Source: Erythrobacter sp. (lineage in GTDB: Bacteria > Pseudomonadota > Alphaproteobacteria > Sphingomonadales > Sphingomonadaceae). From it: a stretch of 64,000 nt of DNA. The stretch covers positions 512,965 to 576,964 of the forward strand of contig JAACTC010000006.1 in the NCBI GenBank assembly GCA_009993635.1. Direction: 5' to 3'. Numbering within the stretch: the first letter of the stretch is position 1; every line of letters starts with the position of its first letter. Below are positions 57,430-64,000 of the stretch, piece by piece. The notes beneath the pieces are model-generated. The model saw only the letters and a list, made by a program, of their open reading frames with translations, had not been told where the DNA came from and ran no database searches. The position numbers were made by a program, and so were the translations under genes.

Positions 57430-59496
57430 TCAGGCGTCGCCTGCCGGTACGTTCGCCTCCAGCTCGTCGAGCCAGATATCCGCTACCGCATCGCTCGGCG
57501 CGCGCCAGTCGCCGCGCGGGCTCAGCGCGCCGCCCATCGAAACCTTGGGGCCATTGGGCATCGCGCTGCGCTTGAACTGGCTGAAGCCGAAGAACCGGCG
57601 GCAGAACACCTGGAGCCAGCTGCGGATTTCCGCCAGCGTGTAGGCGCGCTTTGCATCCTCGGGGAAACCCACCGGCCATTCGCCTCTGCGCGCGTCGCGC
57701 CAGGCGTGGTAGGCGAGAAACGCGACATGGCTGGGCGACTGCCCGTAACGGGCGATGTGGTGGAGGAAGAAATCGTGCAGCGCGTAGGGGCCGATCTTGT
57801 CCTCGGTGCTCTGGATCGCGCCGTCTTCGCCTGCGGGGACAAGCTCGGGGCTGATTTCGGTATCGAGCACGTCTTCCAGCACCTCGACCAGCTGCGGGGT
57901 GAACTGTTCGGTCTCGATCACCCAGCGCATCAGATACTGGATCAGCGTCTTGGGGACGCCCGAATTGACGCCGTAATGGCTCATCTGGTCGCCCACGCCG
58001 TAGGTGCACCAGCCCAGCGCCAGTTCCGACAGGTCGCCGGTGCCGATCACGAAGCCGCCATGGTGCCCCGCAAGGCGGAACAGGTAATCGGTGCGAAGGC
58101 CCGCCTGCACGTTCTCGAACGTGGTGTCGTACACTGCCTCGCCATCCGCGAAGGGATGGCCGATATCCGCCAGCATCCGCTCGGCCGCGGGGGTGATGTC
58201 GATCGTCTGCGCGGTGATGCCCGCCGCCTGCATCAATTTGAGCGCGTTGTTCTTCGTGCGGTCGGACGTGCCGAAGCCGGGCATGGTATAGCCCCGGATC
58301 ATCGCGCGCGGCAGGCCCAGCCGGTCGCAGGCGATGCAGGCGACCAGCAGCGCATGGGTCGAATCGAGTCCGCCCGAAATGCCCAGCACCAGCGACTTTG
58401 CGCGCGTCGCCTCGATCCGCCGCATCAGTGCATCGACCTGGATGTTGACCGCTTCGTAGCAATCCTCGTTCAGCGTATCGGGATCGTCCGGCACGAAGGG
58501 ATAGCGGCGCACCGCTCGCACCAGTCCATTGTCGCCCGGCGTGTGGTTGTGCGTGAAGCCGATCCGCCGGTACCAGTCCTCGGGCCGTCCGGCCGCCTCG
58601 CTCGCATCATGGAAGGTGCCGTTCTGCGTGCGGTTGTTGACGATGCGCTGCGTATCGATATCGGCGATGCACAGCTCCGCCCCGCGATCGAAGCGGACGC
58701 TTTCCTCCATCAGCTCGCCCAGCTCGTAGATCACGCCCTGCCCGTCCCACGCGAGGTCGGTGGTGCTCTCCCCATGCCCGCTGGCGGAATAGGCATAGGC
58801 GCACATCCCGCGGCTGGAGCTGGAGGCGCAGTGCAGGTGCCGGTCGCTCGCCCGCCCGATGGTGACGGGCGATGCGGAAAGGTTGGCGAGGATCGTCGCG
58901 CCAGCCATCGCGGCCATCATGCCGGGGGGCTGCGGCGCCCAGAAATCCTCGCAGATCTCCATCCCGAACACGAAACCCGGCAGATTCTCCGCCGCGAAGA
59001 CGAGGTCGGTACCGAAGGGGGCCTCGTGGCCCGCCACTTCCAGATCGAGACCGTGGCAGTTGCGCCCGTGGGTGAACTGGCGTTTCTCGTAGAATTCGCG
59101 GTAATTGGGCAGGAAGCTTTTGGGCACCACGCCGAGCAAGCGCCCGTTGGCGATAGCGAGCGCGCAGTTATACAGCCGGTGCCCGCGGCGCACGGGCGCG
59201 CCGATCACCAGCACCGGGGCCAGCCCCGCGCTTTCCTCGATAATCCGCCCCACCGCCATCTCCGCCGCGTCGATTACCGCGGATTGCAGGTGCAGGTCGT
59301 CGATCGCGTAACCCGTCACGCACAGCTCGGGATACACCGCCAGGTCGACGCCGGCGAAATGCGCATTGCGCGCCTCCTCCAGGATCGAATCGGTGTTGCC
59401 GGTCACATCGGCGGGGCGCACGCAGGGCGTGCAGGTGGCAACGCGCACGAAACCGTGCCTGTGCAGGTCGAAGAAGGGATGGTCGCGATCACCCAT
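57430..59496 (-). CDS. nadE: Glutamine-dependent NAD+ synthetase
   Basis: Two-domain enzyme making NAD from deamido-NAD with glutamine-derived ammonia (688 aa). The N-terminal nitrilase-type glutaminase has Glu in YPELCVTGY, Lys in VPKSFLPNYREFYEKRQF and Cys in FGMEICEDFWAP. The synthetase domain has the PP-loop ISGGLDSTHALLV and GTGDLSELALGWCTYGVGD. Length is typical of the long eukaryote/mycobacterium-like NadE type. ATG 59496 gives MGDRDHPFFDLHRHGFVRVA; a longer frame upstream has no family features. Confidence 0.96.
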   Translation of the reverse strand: MGDRDHPFFDLHRHGFVRVATCTPCVRPADVTGNTDSILEEARNAHFAGVDLAVYPELCVTGYAIDDLHLQSAVIDAAEMAVGRIIEESAGLAPVLVIGAPVRRGHRLYNCALAIANGRLLGVVPKSFLPNYREFYEKRQFTHGRNCHGLDLEVAGHEAPFGTDLVFAAENLPGFVFGMEICEDFWAPQPPGMMAAMAGATILANLSASPVTIGRASDRHLHCASSSSRGMCAYAYSASGHGESTTDLAWDGQGVIYELGELMEESVRFDRGAELCIADIDTQRIVNNRTQNGTFHDASEAAGRPEDWYRRIGFTHNHTPGDNGLVRAVRRYPFVPDDPDTLNEDCYEAVNIQVDALMRRIEATRAKSLVLGISGGLDSTHALLVACIACDRLGLPRAMIRGYTMPGFGTSDRTKNNALKLMQAAGITAQTIDITPAAERMLADIGHPFADGEAVYDTTFENVQAGLRTDYLFRLAGHHGGFVIGTGDLSELALGWCTYGVGDQMSHYGVNSGVPKTLIQYLMRWVIETEQFTPQLVEVLEDVLDTEISPELVPAGEDGAIQSTEDKIGPYALHDFFLHHIARYGQSPSHVAFLAYHAWRDARRGEWPVGFPEDAKRAYTLAEIRSWLQVFCRRFFGFSQFKRSAMPNGPKVSMGGALSPRGDWRAPSDAVADIWLDELEANVPAGDA

Positions 59497-59540
59497 TGGT
59501 GGCTGCGGCTGTGCCCGGCTCGGCCGCCCCGCACAAGGGG

Positions 59541-60578
59541 CTACCCGCCCCGCGCGCCCTTCCCGGCGGTGGAGTGAGACAGGGTCACGACGCATCCCGC
59601 ATCGGTCAGGTCGATGGCGTGCTGCGCCTGCGCCTGGTTGGCAAATGTCGCCATCAGGCTCTTGCCCAGGCCGCCGTTCTCATCCGTTGGCGCGGCGGTG
59701 CCCGCCCCGTTGTCGCGTACTTCGAGGCGCCAGTCGGCTGCCGTGCCATCGAGCACCACGCCCAGCGCACCCTCGCGTCCATCGCCGAACGCGTACTTGG
59801 CGGCATTGGTCAGCGCCTCATTTACGAACAGGCCGACCGCGACCGCCTGTTCGCGCGGCAGCGCAATCGGCGCGATGGTGCGCGTCACCTGCACATTCTC
59901 GTCGAACGACGCCTTGGCGAGGTGATCGATCACGTCTTCCAGATAGTCGGGCATGCTGATCAGGCCTTCCTGCCGCCCCGCATCGTCCACGGCCAGCTGC
60001 GCATAGGCCCGGCTGAAGGAAAAGACGCGGTTGGCGGCATCTTCCAGCGCCTCTGCGGCGGCGGGATTTTCCTGCCGGCGTTTCTGCAATTCGATCATGC
60101 TGGCGACCAGCGCGAAGTTGTTTTTCGTGCGATGCTGCAGCTCGGCCATCAGCCAGCGCCGCCGATCGATCGACTCCTCCAGCTCGGCCTCGCGCAGGCG
60201 TACCGCCATGCGGAACACCTCCGCCAGCGCGACGACCACGCAGCACGACAGGAAATTGATCAGCACACGGGCCATATCGCTGTCCTGCGCGAACGCGAAA
60301 GACCACGCTTCTTCAAGAACGACGTACCAGGCCCACGCGAAGGAGACTATCAGGCAGACGATCCCCGCCCATAGCCTGCCGAACAGGGTCGCGATCAGGA
60401 CCGTCGGATAAACCAGCGCAAACGGTCCCGAAGTCGGCGCGACCTGGTCGATCAGTGCACGCAGGCCGATCATCAGAAGCGCCATGGCAAGGCCGAACAC
60501 CGTCTGGGCAATCCAGCTCGGCAACTTCGACGGACCGAATTTTACCGCGTCGACAGCGGTCAGATGGCGGTTTGGCAA
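59541..60578 (-). CDS. Membrane sensor histidine kinase, HisKA_2/HWE type
   Basis: 345 residues. Four predicted membrane helices in residues 20-125 (DUF4118-like layout), a short linker helix, then a HisKA_2 dimerisation domain with the phospho-acceptor in LMAELQHRTKNNFALVASMI (His about 149), and an ATPase domain with NEALTNAAKYAF, DNGAG and GGLGKSLM. HisKA_2 kinases in alphaproteobacteria often feed PhyR-type general stress signalling, but no response regulator is adjacent. ATG 60578. Confidence 0.9.
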   Translation of the reverse strand: MPNRHLTAVDAVKFGPSKLPSWIAQTVFGLAMALLMIGLRALIDQVAPTSGPFALVYPTVLIATLFGRLWAGIVCLIVSFAWAWYVVLEEAWSFAFAQDSDMARVLINFLSCCVVVALAEVFRMAVRLREAELEESIDRRRWLMAELQHRTKNNFALVASMIELQKRRQENPAAAEALEDAANRVFSFSRAYAQLAVDDAGRQEGLISMPDYLEDVIDHLAKASFDENVQVTRTIAPIALPREQAVAVGLFVNEALTNAAKYAFGDGREGALGVVLDGTAADWRLEVRDNGAGTAAPTDENGGLGKSLMATFANQAQAQHAIDLTDAGCVVTLSHSTAGKGARGG

Positions 60579-60695
60579 ATGCGTTCTCTTCCCCGCCCGA
60601 GCGCGACCCCTAACCGGAGGGTGGCCACCGGACGCCCGATCCTAGCACGCATTATTTCGCCCCGCGACTGATGCAGGTTAAGTTCGCGAAAGAGC

Positions 60696-61709
60696 TTACG
60701 CGGCGAGCAGATCGGCCACCGGCGGTGCCTGTTCGAGGAATCCGATCAGGCCGCGCTCTTCACGCGAAAGCCACTTGGTCGACCGCGGCAATGCCTGCTG
60801 CGCGCGCCATTCCTCCTGCCGGTCCATCACATCGAAGATGGCGGGGTGGATATAGCTCTTGCGGGTGATCGCAGGCGTATTGCCCAGTTTCTGTGCGACA
60901 TTTTCCGTCAGCGCCTTGATCGTCAGATCCTCGCGCGCGCCCGCCAGCAGGCCGAATGCCATCACGCTGGCGTGCCAGGTGCGGAAATTCTTGGCGGTGA
61001 ACGCCTTGCCCATCGTTTCGCACAGGTAGGCGTTGACGTGGCTGGAGGTGACGTCGCGCACCTGATCGTCCTCGTCGAGGAATGAAAACAGGTCCTGCCC
61101 GTCCAGATCCTGCATCTGCCGGACGATCTTCGCCAGGTGCGTATCGGTCAGCTGCAGATCGCGGTCCTTGCCCGACTTCGCCTTGAAGCGAAAACGCAGC
61201 GTCTGGCCGCGTACCGTTACGTGATGGCTCTTGATGGTGGTCGCGCCGTAACTGCCATTGTCGCGTGAATAGCTGTCGTTCCCGATCCGGATCGCGCCCA
61301 GATCGAGCAGCCGGACCACCCCTGCCAGCGCGCGGGGCAGGCCCATACCGCCCGTCTCCAGATCGTCCGCCACGCGTTTGCGCACCAGCGGCAACAGCGT
61401 GCCGAAGGTCAGGCAGCGGTCGAACTTCTCGCCTTCGCGGGTGGCGCGGAATGCGGGATGATATCGATACTGCTTGCGGCCCTTGGCGTCGTATCCGGTC
61501 GCCAGGATGTGCCCGTTGGGTGCGGGGCAGAACCAGCAATCGGTATAGGCCGGCGGCAGGGCGATGGCATTGAGCCGCTCTCGCTCTGCGGAATCGCGGA
61601 TCAGCTTCCCTTCGGGATCGTAATACGCCCAGCCACGCCCGGCACCCTTGCGGGTGATGCCTGGCAGGCCGTCATCGACGAAGATCAGCTTGGGCGTTGG
61701 CGCGTTCAT
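60696..61709 (-). CDS. DNA topoisomerase IB (poxvirus-like)
   Basis: 337-residue type IB topoisomerase that relaxes supercoils through a 3'-phosphotyrosine. The N-terminal domain shows GRGWAYYDPEGK and LPPAYTDCWFCPAPNGHILA, the catalytic domain RIGNDSYSRDNGSYGATTIK, RFRFKAKSGKDRDL and VRDVTSSHVNAYL, and the nucleophile Tyr in TPAITRKSYIHPAIFD. ATG 61709 is chosen; the 30-codon upstream extension has no family sequence. Typical accessory repair enzyme in alphaproteobacteria. Confidence 0.94.
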   Translation of the reverse strand: MNAPTPKLIFVDDGLPGITRKGAGRGWAYYDPEGKLIRDSAERERLNAIALPPAYTDCWFCPAPNGHILATGYDAKGRKQYRYHPAFRATREGEKFDRCLTFGTLLPLVRKRVADDLETGGMGLPRALAGVVRLLDLGAIRIGNDSYSRDNGSYGATTIKSHHVTVRGQTLRFRFKAKSGKDRDLQLTDTHLAKIVRQMQDLDGQDLFSFLDEDDQVRDVTSSHVNAYLCETMGKAFTAKNFRTWHASVMAFGLLAGAREDLTIKALTENVAQKLGNTPAITRKSYIHPAIFDVMDRQEEWRAQQALPRSTKWLSREERGLIGFLEQAPPVADLLAA

Positions 61710-61797
61710 CTCGGCATGGAAAGCTCTGCCGCGTGCTTGCGGTTCCCGAAGCAGCGCCCAAATGCAGCACCGATCATTCCCACGCAGGAGCACCACC

Positions 61798-62658
61798 ATG
61801 AGCGACTACACGCCCCCCAAGGTCTGGACCCACGACGCGGAGAACGGCGGCCGGTTCGCCAATATCAACCGGCCCACCGCAGGGGCCCGCGAAGACAAGG
61901 TGCTGCGTGCGGGCGAGCATCCCTTCCAGCTCCACTCGCTCGCCACGCCCAACGGGGTGAAGGCGACGATCATGCTCGAGGAACTGCTCGAGGCGGGGCA
62001 CCCTGCGGAATACGACGCCTACACGATCAATATCGGCGAGGGTGAGCAGTTCACCAGCGGCTTCGTTGCGATCAATCCCAATTCGAAGATCCCCGCGCTG
62101 GTGGACCGAACAGGCGAAGCCCCGATCCGCGTGTTCGAAAGCGGCGCGATCCTGCTGCATCTGGCGGAGAAGTTCGACGCGTTCCAGCTTGCCGGGCCGG
62201 GCCGTGCGGAAATGCTAAGCTGGCTGTTCTGGCAGATCGGCAGCGCGCCCTTCATCGGCGGCGGCTTCGGCCATTTCTACGCCTACGCGCCGGAAAAGTT
62301 CGAATACCCGATCAACCGCTACGCGATGGAGACCAAGCGGCTGTTCAGCGTGGCCGACCAGCGGCTGGGCGAAGCGCGCTTCCTCGCGGGCGACGACTAT
62401 ACCATCGCGGATATCGCTGCCTTCCCGTGGCTCGCGCCCTTCGTCGAAGGGATCATCTACAACGACGCGAAGACCTTCCTGTCGATCGACGAGTACACAA
62501 ATGTCGCGCGCTGGGTGGATGAGATCGCGGCGCGCCCGGCGGTGAAGCGCGGGCGGATCGTCAACAAGACGTGGGGCGATGAGAATGCGCAGCTGGCCGA
62601 ACGGCACTCGGCGGCGGATTTCGAAGGCAAGGTGCTGGAGCCGAGCAAGCCGGAATAG
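61798..62658 (+). CDS. yghU: Glutathione S-transferase, YghU-like
   Basis: 286 residues from ATG 61798 (GCAGGAGCACCACC upstream). The long N-terminal arm with WTHDAENGGRFANINRPTAG, a thioredoxin-like domain (HPFQLHSLATPNGVKATIML, NPNSKIPALVD, FESGAILLHLAEK) and a helical domain with YTIADIAAFPWL match YghU/YfcG-type disulfide-bond oxidoreductases that bind two glutathiones. The arm and length distinguish it from ordinary GSTs. Confidence 0.92.
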   Translation: MSDYTPPKVWTHDAENGGRFANINRPTAGAREDKVLRAGEHPFQLHSLATPNGVKATIMLEELLEAGHPAEYDAYTINIGEGEQFTSGFVAINPNSKIPALVDRTGEAPIRVFESGAILLHLAEKFDAFQLAGPGRAEMLSWLFWQIGSAPFIGGGFGHFYAYAPEKFEYPINRYAMETKRLFSVADQRLGEARFLAGDDYTIADIAAFPWLAPFVEGIIYNDAKTFLSIDEYTNVARWVDEIAARPAVKRGRIVNKTWGDENAQLAERHSAADFEGKVLEPSKPE

Positions 62659-62672
62659 GCACCACCTGCCCA

Positions 62673-62697
62673 AATCCTCCCCCAGCGGGGGAGGATT
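62673..62697. terminator. Stem-loop between convergent yghU and argE
   Basis: AATCCTCCCC (62673-62682) and GGGGAGGATT (62688-62697) form a perfect stem with a five-base loop. It overlaps the argE stop codon and lies 15 bases after the yghU stop, so it can serve both. Confidence 0.6.
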
Positions 62698-63847
62698 AGC
62701 CCAGCCGCTCCGCGAGTCGGGCCATGAAGGCCGTACCCTTTTCCAGCTGGTCGAGCGCAATCCACTCGTCGGGCTGGTGCGCCTGTTCGATGCTGCCGGG
62801 GCCGCAGATGACCGTGGGGAAGCCTGCCGCCTGAAACTGGCCGCCCTCTGCCGCAAAGGCGACCTGGCCGGGCGGCGTGTTTTCCCCGGTTAGCGCGCGC
62901 ACGAAGGCCACCGCGTCATCGCTGCCCTGCGGGGTCATGGGCGGCGTGCTCGCATGCTGTTCGATCCGCACCCCGGCATCCGCGAACATGCCCTTGAGTT
63001 CGGCATCCAGCGCAGCGCATTTCTGCTTGAACGGGGCGAGGATCGCGTCGGCGTCTTCCCCCGGCGGGCAGCGCAGGTCGAACTGGAAGTGCGCATGACC
63101 CGCGAGGATATTCGACGCAGTGCCGCCCTCCATCACGCCGACGGTGAGCGTCGCCTGCGGCGGATCGAACCCGTTGGCCGGATCGGCGCGGGCGCGCAGT
63201 TCCTCGGCCAGCGCCAGCAGGTCGTGCATCAGTTCGACCGCCACCGCATTGGCCGAAATCCCGTGATCGACCAAAGAGGAATGCGCCGCGTGGCCGCGCA
63301 CCGTCACCTCGTGCACCGCGATCCCCTTGTGCCCGGTGATGATGCCCATCAAGCTCGGCTCGCCGACGATGGCGAGGCGCGGCTGGGGAATCGTCTCGGC
63401 CATCCGCGCAATCATCGAGGGCGCGCCCTGGCAGCCGACCTCCTCGTCGTAGCTGAGCGCCAGATGCACCGGCAGCTTGCCCGCCACGAAGCGCGGGACG
63501 AAGGCCAGCGCCAGCGCGATGAAGCCCTTCATGTCCGCGACCCCGCGCCCGAACAGCCTGCCGCCCTCTTCGCGGACCACCCACGGATCGCTCGACCAGT
63601 CCTGCCCATCGATCGGCACCACATCGGTATGGCCCGACAGGATGACGCCCCCTTCGACGAAAGGTCCGCAGGTGGCGAAAAGGTTGGCCTTGCGCCCGTC
63701 TTCATTCGGTACCCGCTGCGCTGCGACCCCGTGCTGCGCGAGATACTCCTCCACCCACGCGATCAGCACGAGATTGCTGTTGCGCGAGGTTGTATCGAAC
63801 CCGATCAGCGTGTCGAGGATGTGGCGAGCGGTGGCGAGATCGGTCAT
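62696..63847 (-). CDS. argE: Acetylornithine deacetylase
   Basis: M20 metallopeptidase-family enzyme that hydrolyses N-acetylornithine in arginine synthesis (383 aa from ATG 63847). Zn ligands and catalytic residues: SGHTDVVPIDGQDW (His, Asp), GRGVADMKGFIALAL (Asp), YDEEVGCQGAPS (catalytic Glu pair) and EPSLMGIITGHKG; the dimerisation domain has RGHAAHSSL. Some M20 relatives have other substrates, but the pattern is ArgE-type. Confidence 0.93.
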   Translation of the reverse strand: MTDLATARHILDTLIGFDTTSRNSNLVLIAWVEEYLAQHGVAAQRVPNEDGRKANLFATCGPFVEGGVILSGHTDVVPIDGQDWSSDPWVVREEGGRLFGRGVADMKGFIALALAFVPRFVAGKLPVHLALSYDEEVGCQGAPSMIARMAETIPQPRLAIVGEPSLMGIITGHKGIAVHEVTVRGHAAHSSLVDHGISANAVAVELMHDLLALAEELRARADPANGFDPPQATLTVGVMEGGTASNILAGHAHFQFDLRCPPGEDADAILAPFKQKCAALDAELKGMFADAGVRIEQHASTPPMTPQGSDDAVAFVRALTGENTPPGQVAFAAEGGQFQAAGFPTVICGPGSIEQAHQPDEWIALDQLEKGTAFMARLAERLG

Positions 63848-63932
63848 GCGCAAGGGTCTAGCGCGGCAGAGTTGCCATGCCACCCCTTCACAACCTCGTC
63901 TGCGACGCTATAGGGGCGGTCCGCCTGCGCAT

Positions 63933-64000
<68 letters not shown>

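Noticed and set aside
56755..59577. 940-codon plus-strand frame opposite the EamA transporter gene and nadE
   Set aside because: Antisense shadow; it spans two real genes and shows only His/Arg/Asp-rich low-complexity sequence.

Overview
The window is a GC-rich stretch of chromosome from an alphaproteobacterium, most likely Sphingomonadales, family Erythrobacteraceae (Erythrobacter/Altererythrobacter-like). This is inferred from the gene content and protein style, from the str/S10/spc/alpha ribosomal superoperon with adk after secY, from the microbial rhodopsin plus blh pair, and from the short palindromic repeats typical of sphingomonads. No database search was possible. One partial tRNA lies at the right edge; there is no rRNA, CRISPR array or recognisable insertion sequence.

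Layout. 1-5904: 2-oxoglutarate dehydrogenase cluster sucA(partial)-sucB-lpd, with a small GIY-YIG gene bracketed by two inverted copies of a 20-nt hairpin between sucB and lpd. 5920-9400: a serine beta-lactamase-like hydrolase, a SEDS-like membrane protein and a VOC protein packed as an operon, then a TRIC-family channel. 9420-13982 (minus): two tandem paralogous secreted proteins, a prolyl oligopeptidase and a fasciclin lipoprotein. 14228-35097 (minus): about 21 kb of translation genes in transcription order rpsL-rpsG-fusA-tuf | rpsJ-rplC-rplD-rplW-rplB-rpsS-rplV-rpsC-rplP-rpmC-rpsQ | rplN-rplX-rplE-rpsN-rpsH-rplF-rplR-rpsE-rpmD-rplO-secY-adk | SRPBCC protein | rpsM-rpsK-rpoA-rplQ. A terminator separates tuf from rpsJ, and a good sigma70-type promoter precedes rpsM.

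35.1-38.7 kb is accessory: a long inverted repeat, an approximately 78-bp direct repeat lying upstream of both rpsL and a degenerate cold-shock-domain gene, an AT-richer TIR-domain gene, an HTH-like protein with a hexanucleotide-repeat tail, and a double-PilZ protein. 38.8-43.3 kb: a LysR regulator, a DUF2254 membrane protein, then an NTQ-motif (chloride-pump type) rhodopsin gene with blh directly behind it. The rhodopsin gene has an in-frame amber codon at codon 28, and its Blh partner seems to lack one expected metal-binding histidine. 43.3-51.4 kb: housekeeping genes (glutamate dehydrogenase family, O-succinylhomoserine sulfhydrylase, a convergent PMT-type mannosyltransferase and GT2-GtrA pair, recO, ubiK-like, tspO, tlyA). 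51.4-64 kb: small secreted proteins, an 18-codon ORF with a perfect 14-nt Shine-Dalgarno, an alpha/beta hydrolase, ilvE, a diguanylate cyclase, an EamA transporter, nadE, a HisKA_2 kinase, topoisomerase IB, a YghU-like glutathione transferase, argE and tRNA-Gln.

The observations most worth following are the rhodopsin-blh pair with its amber codon and possible termination-reinitiation, the hairpin-bracketed GIY-YIG cassette, the duplicated upstream element, the 18-codon ORF with its perfect ribosome site, and the 16-bp perfect palindrome three bases from the start codon of a 78-aa gene.
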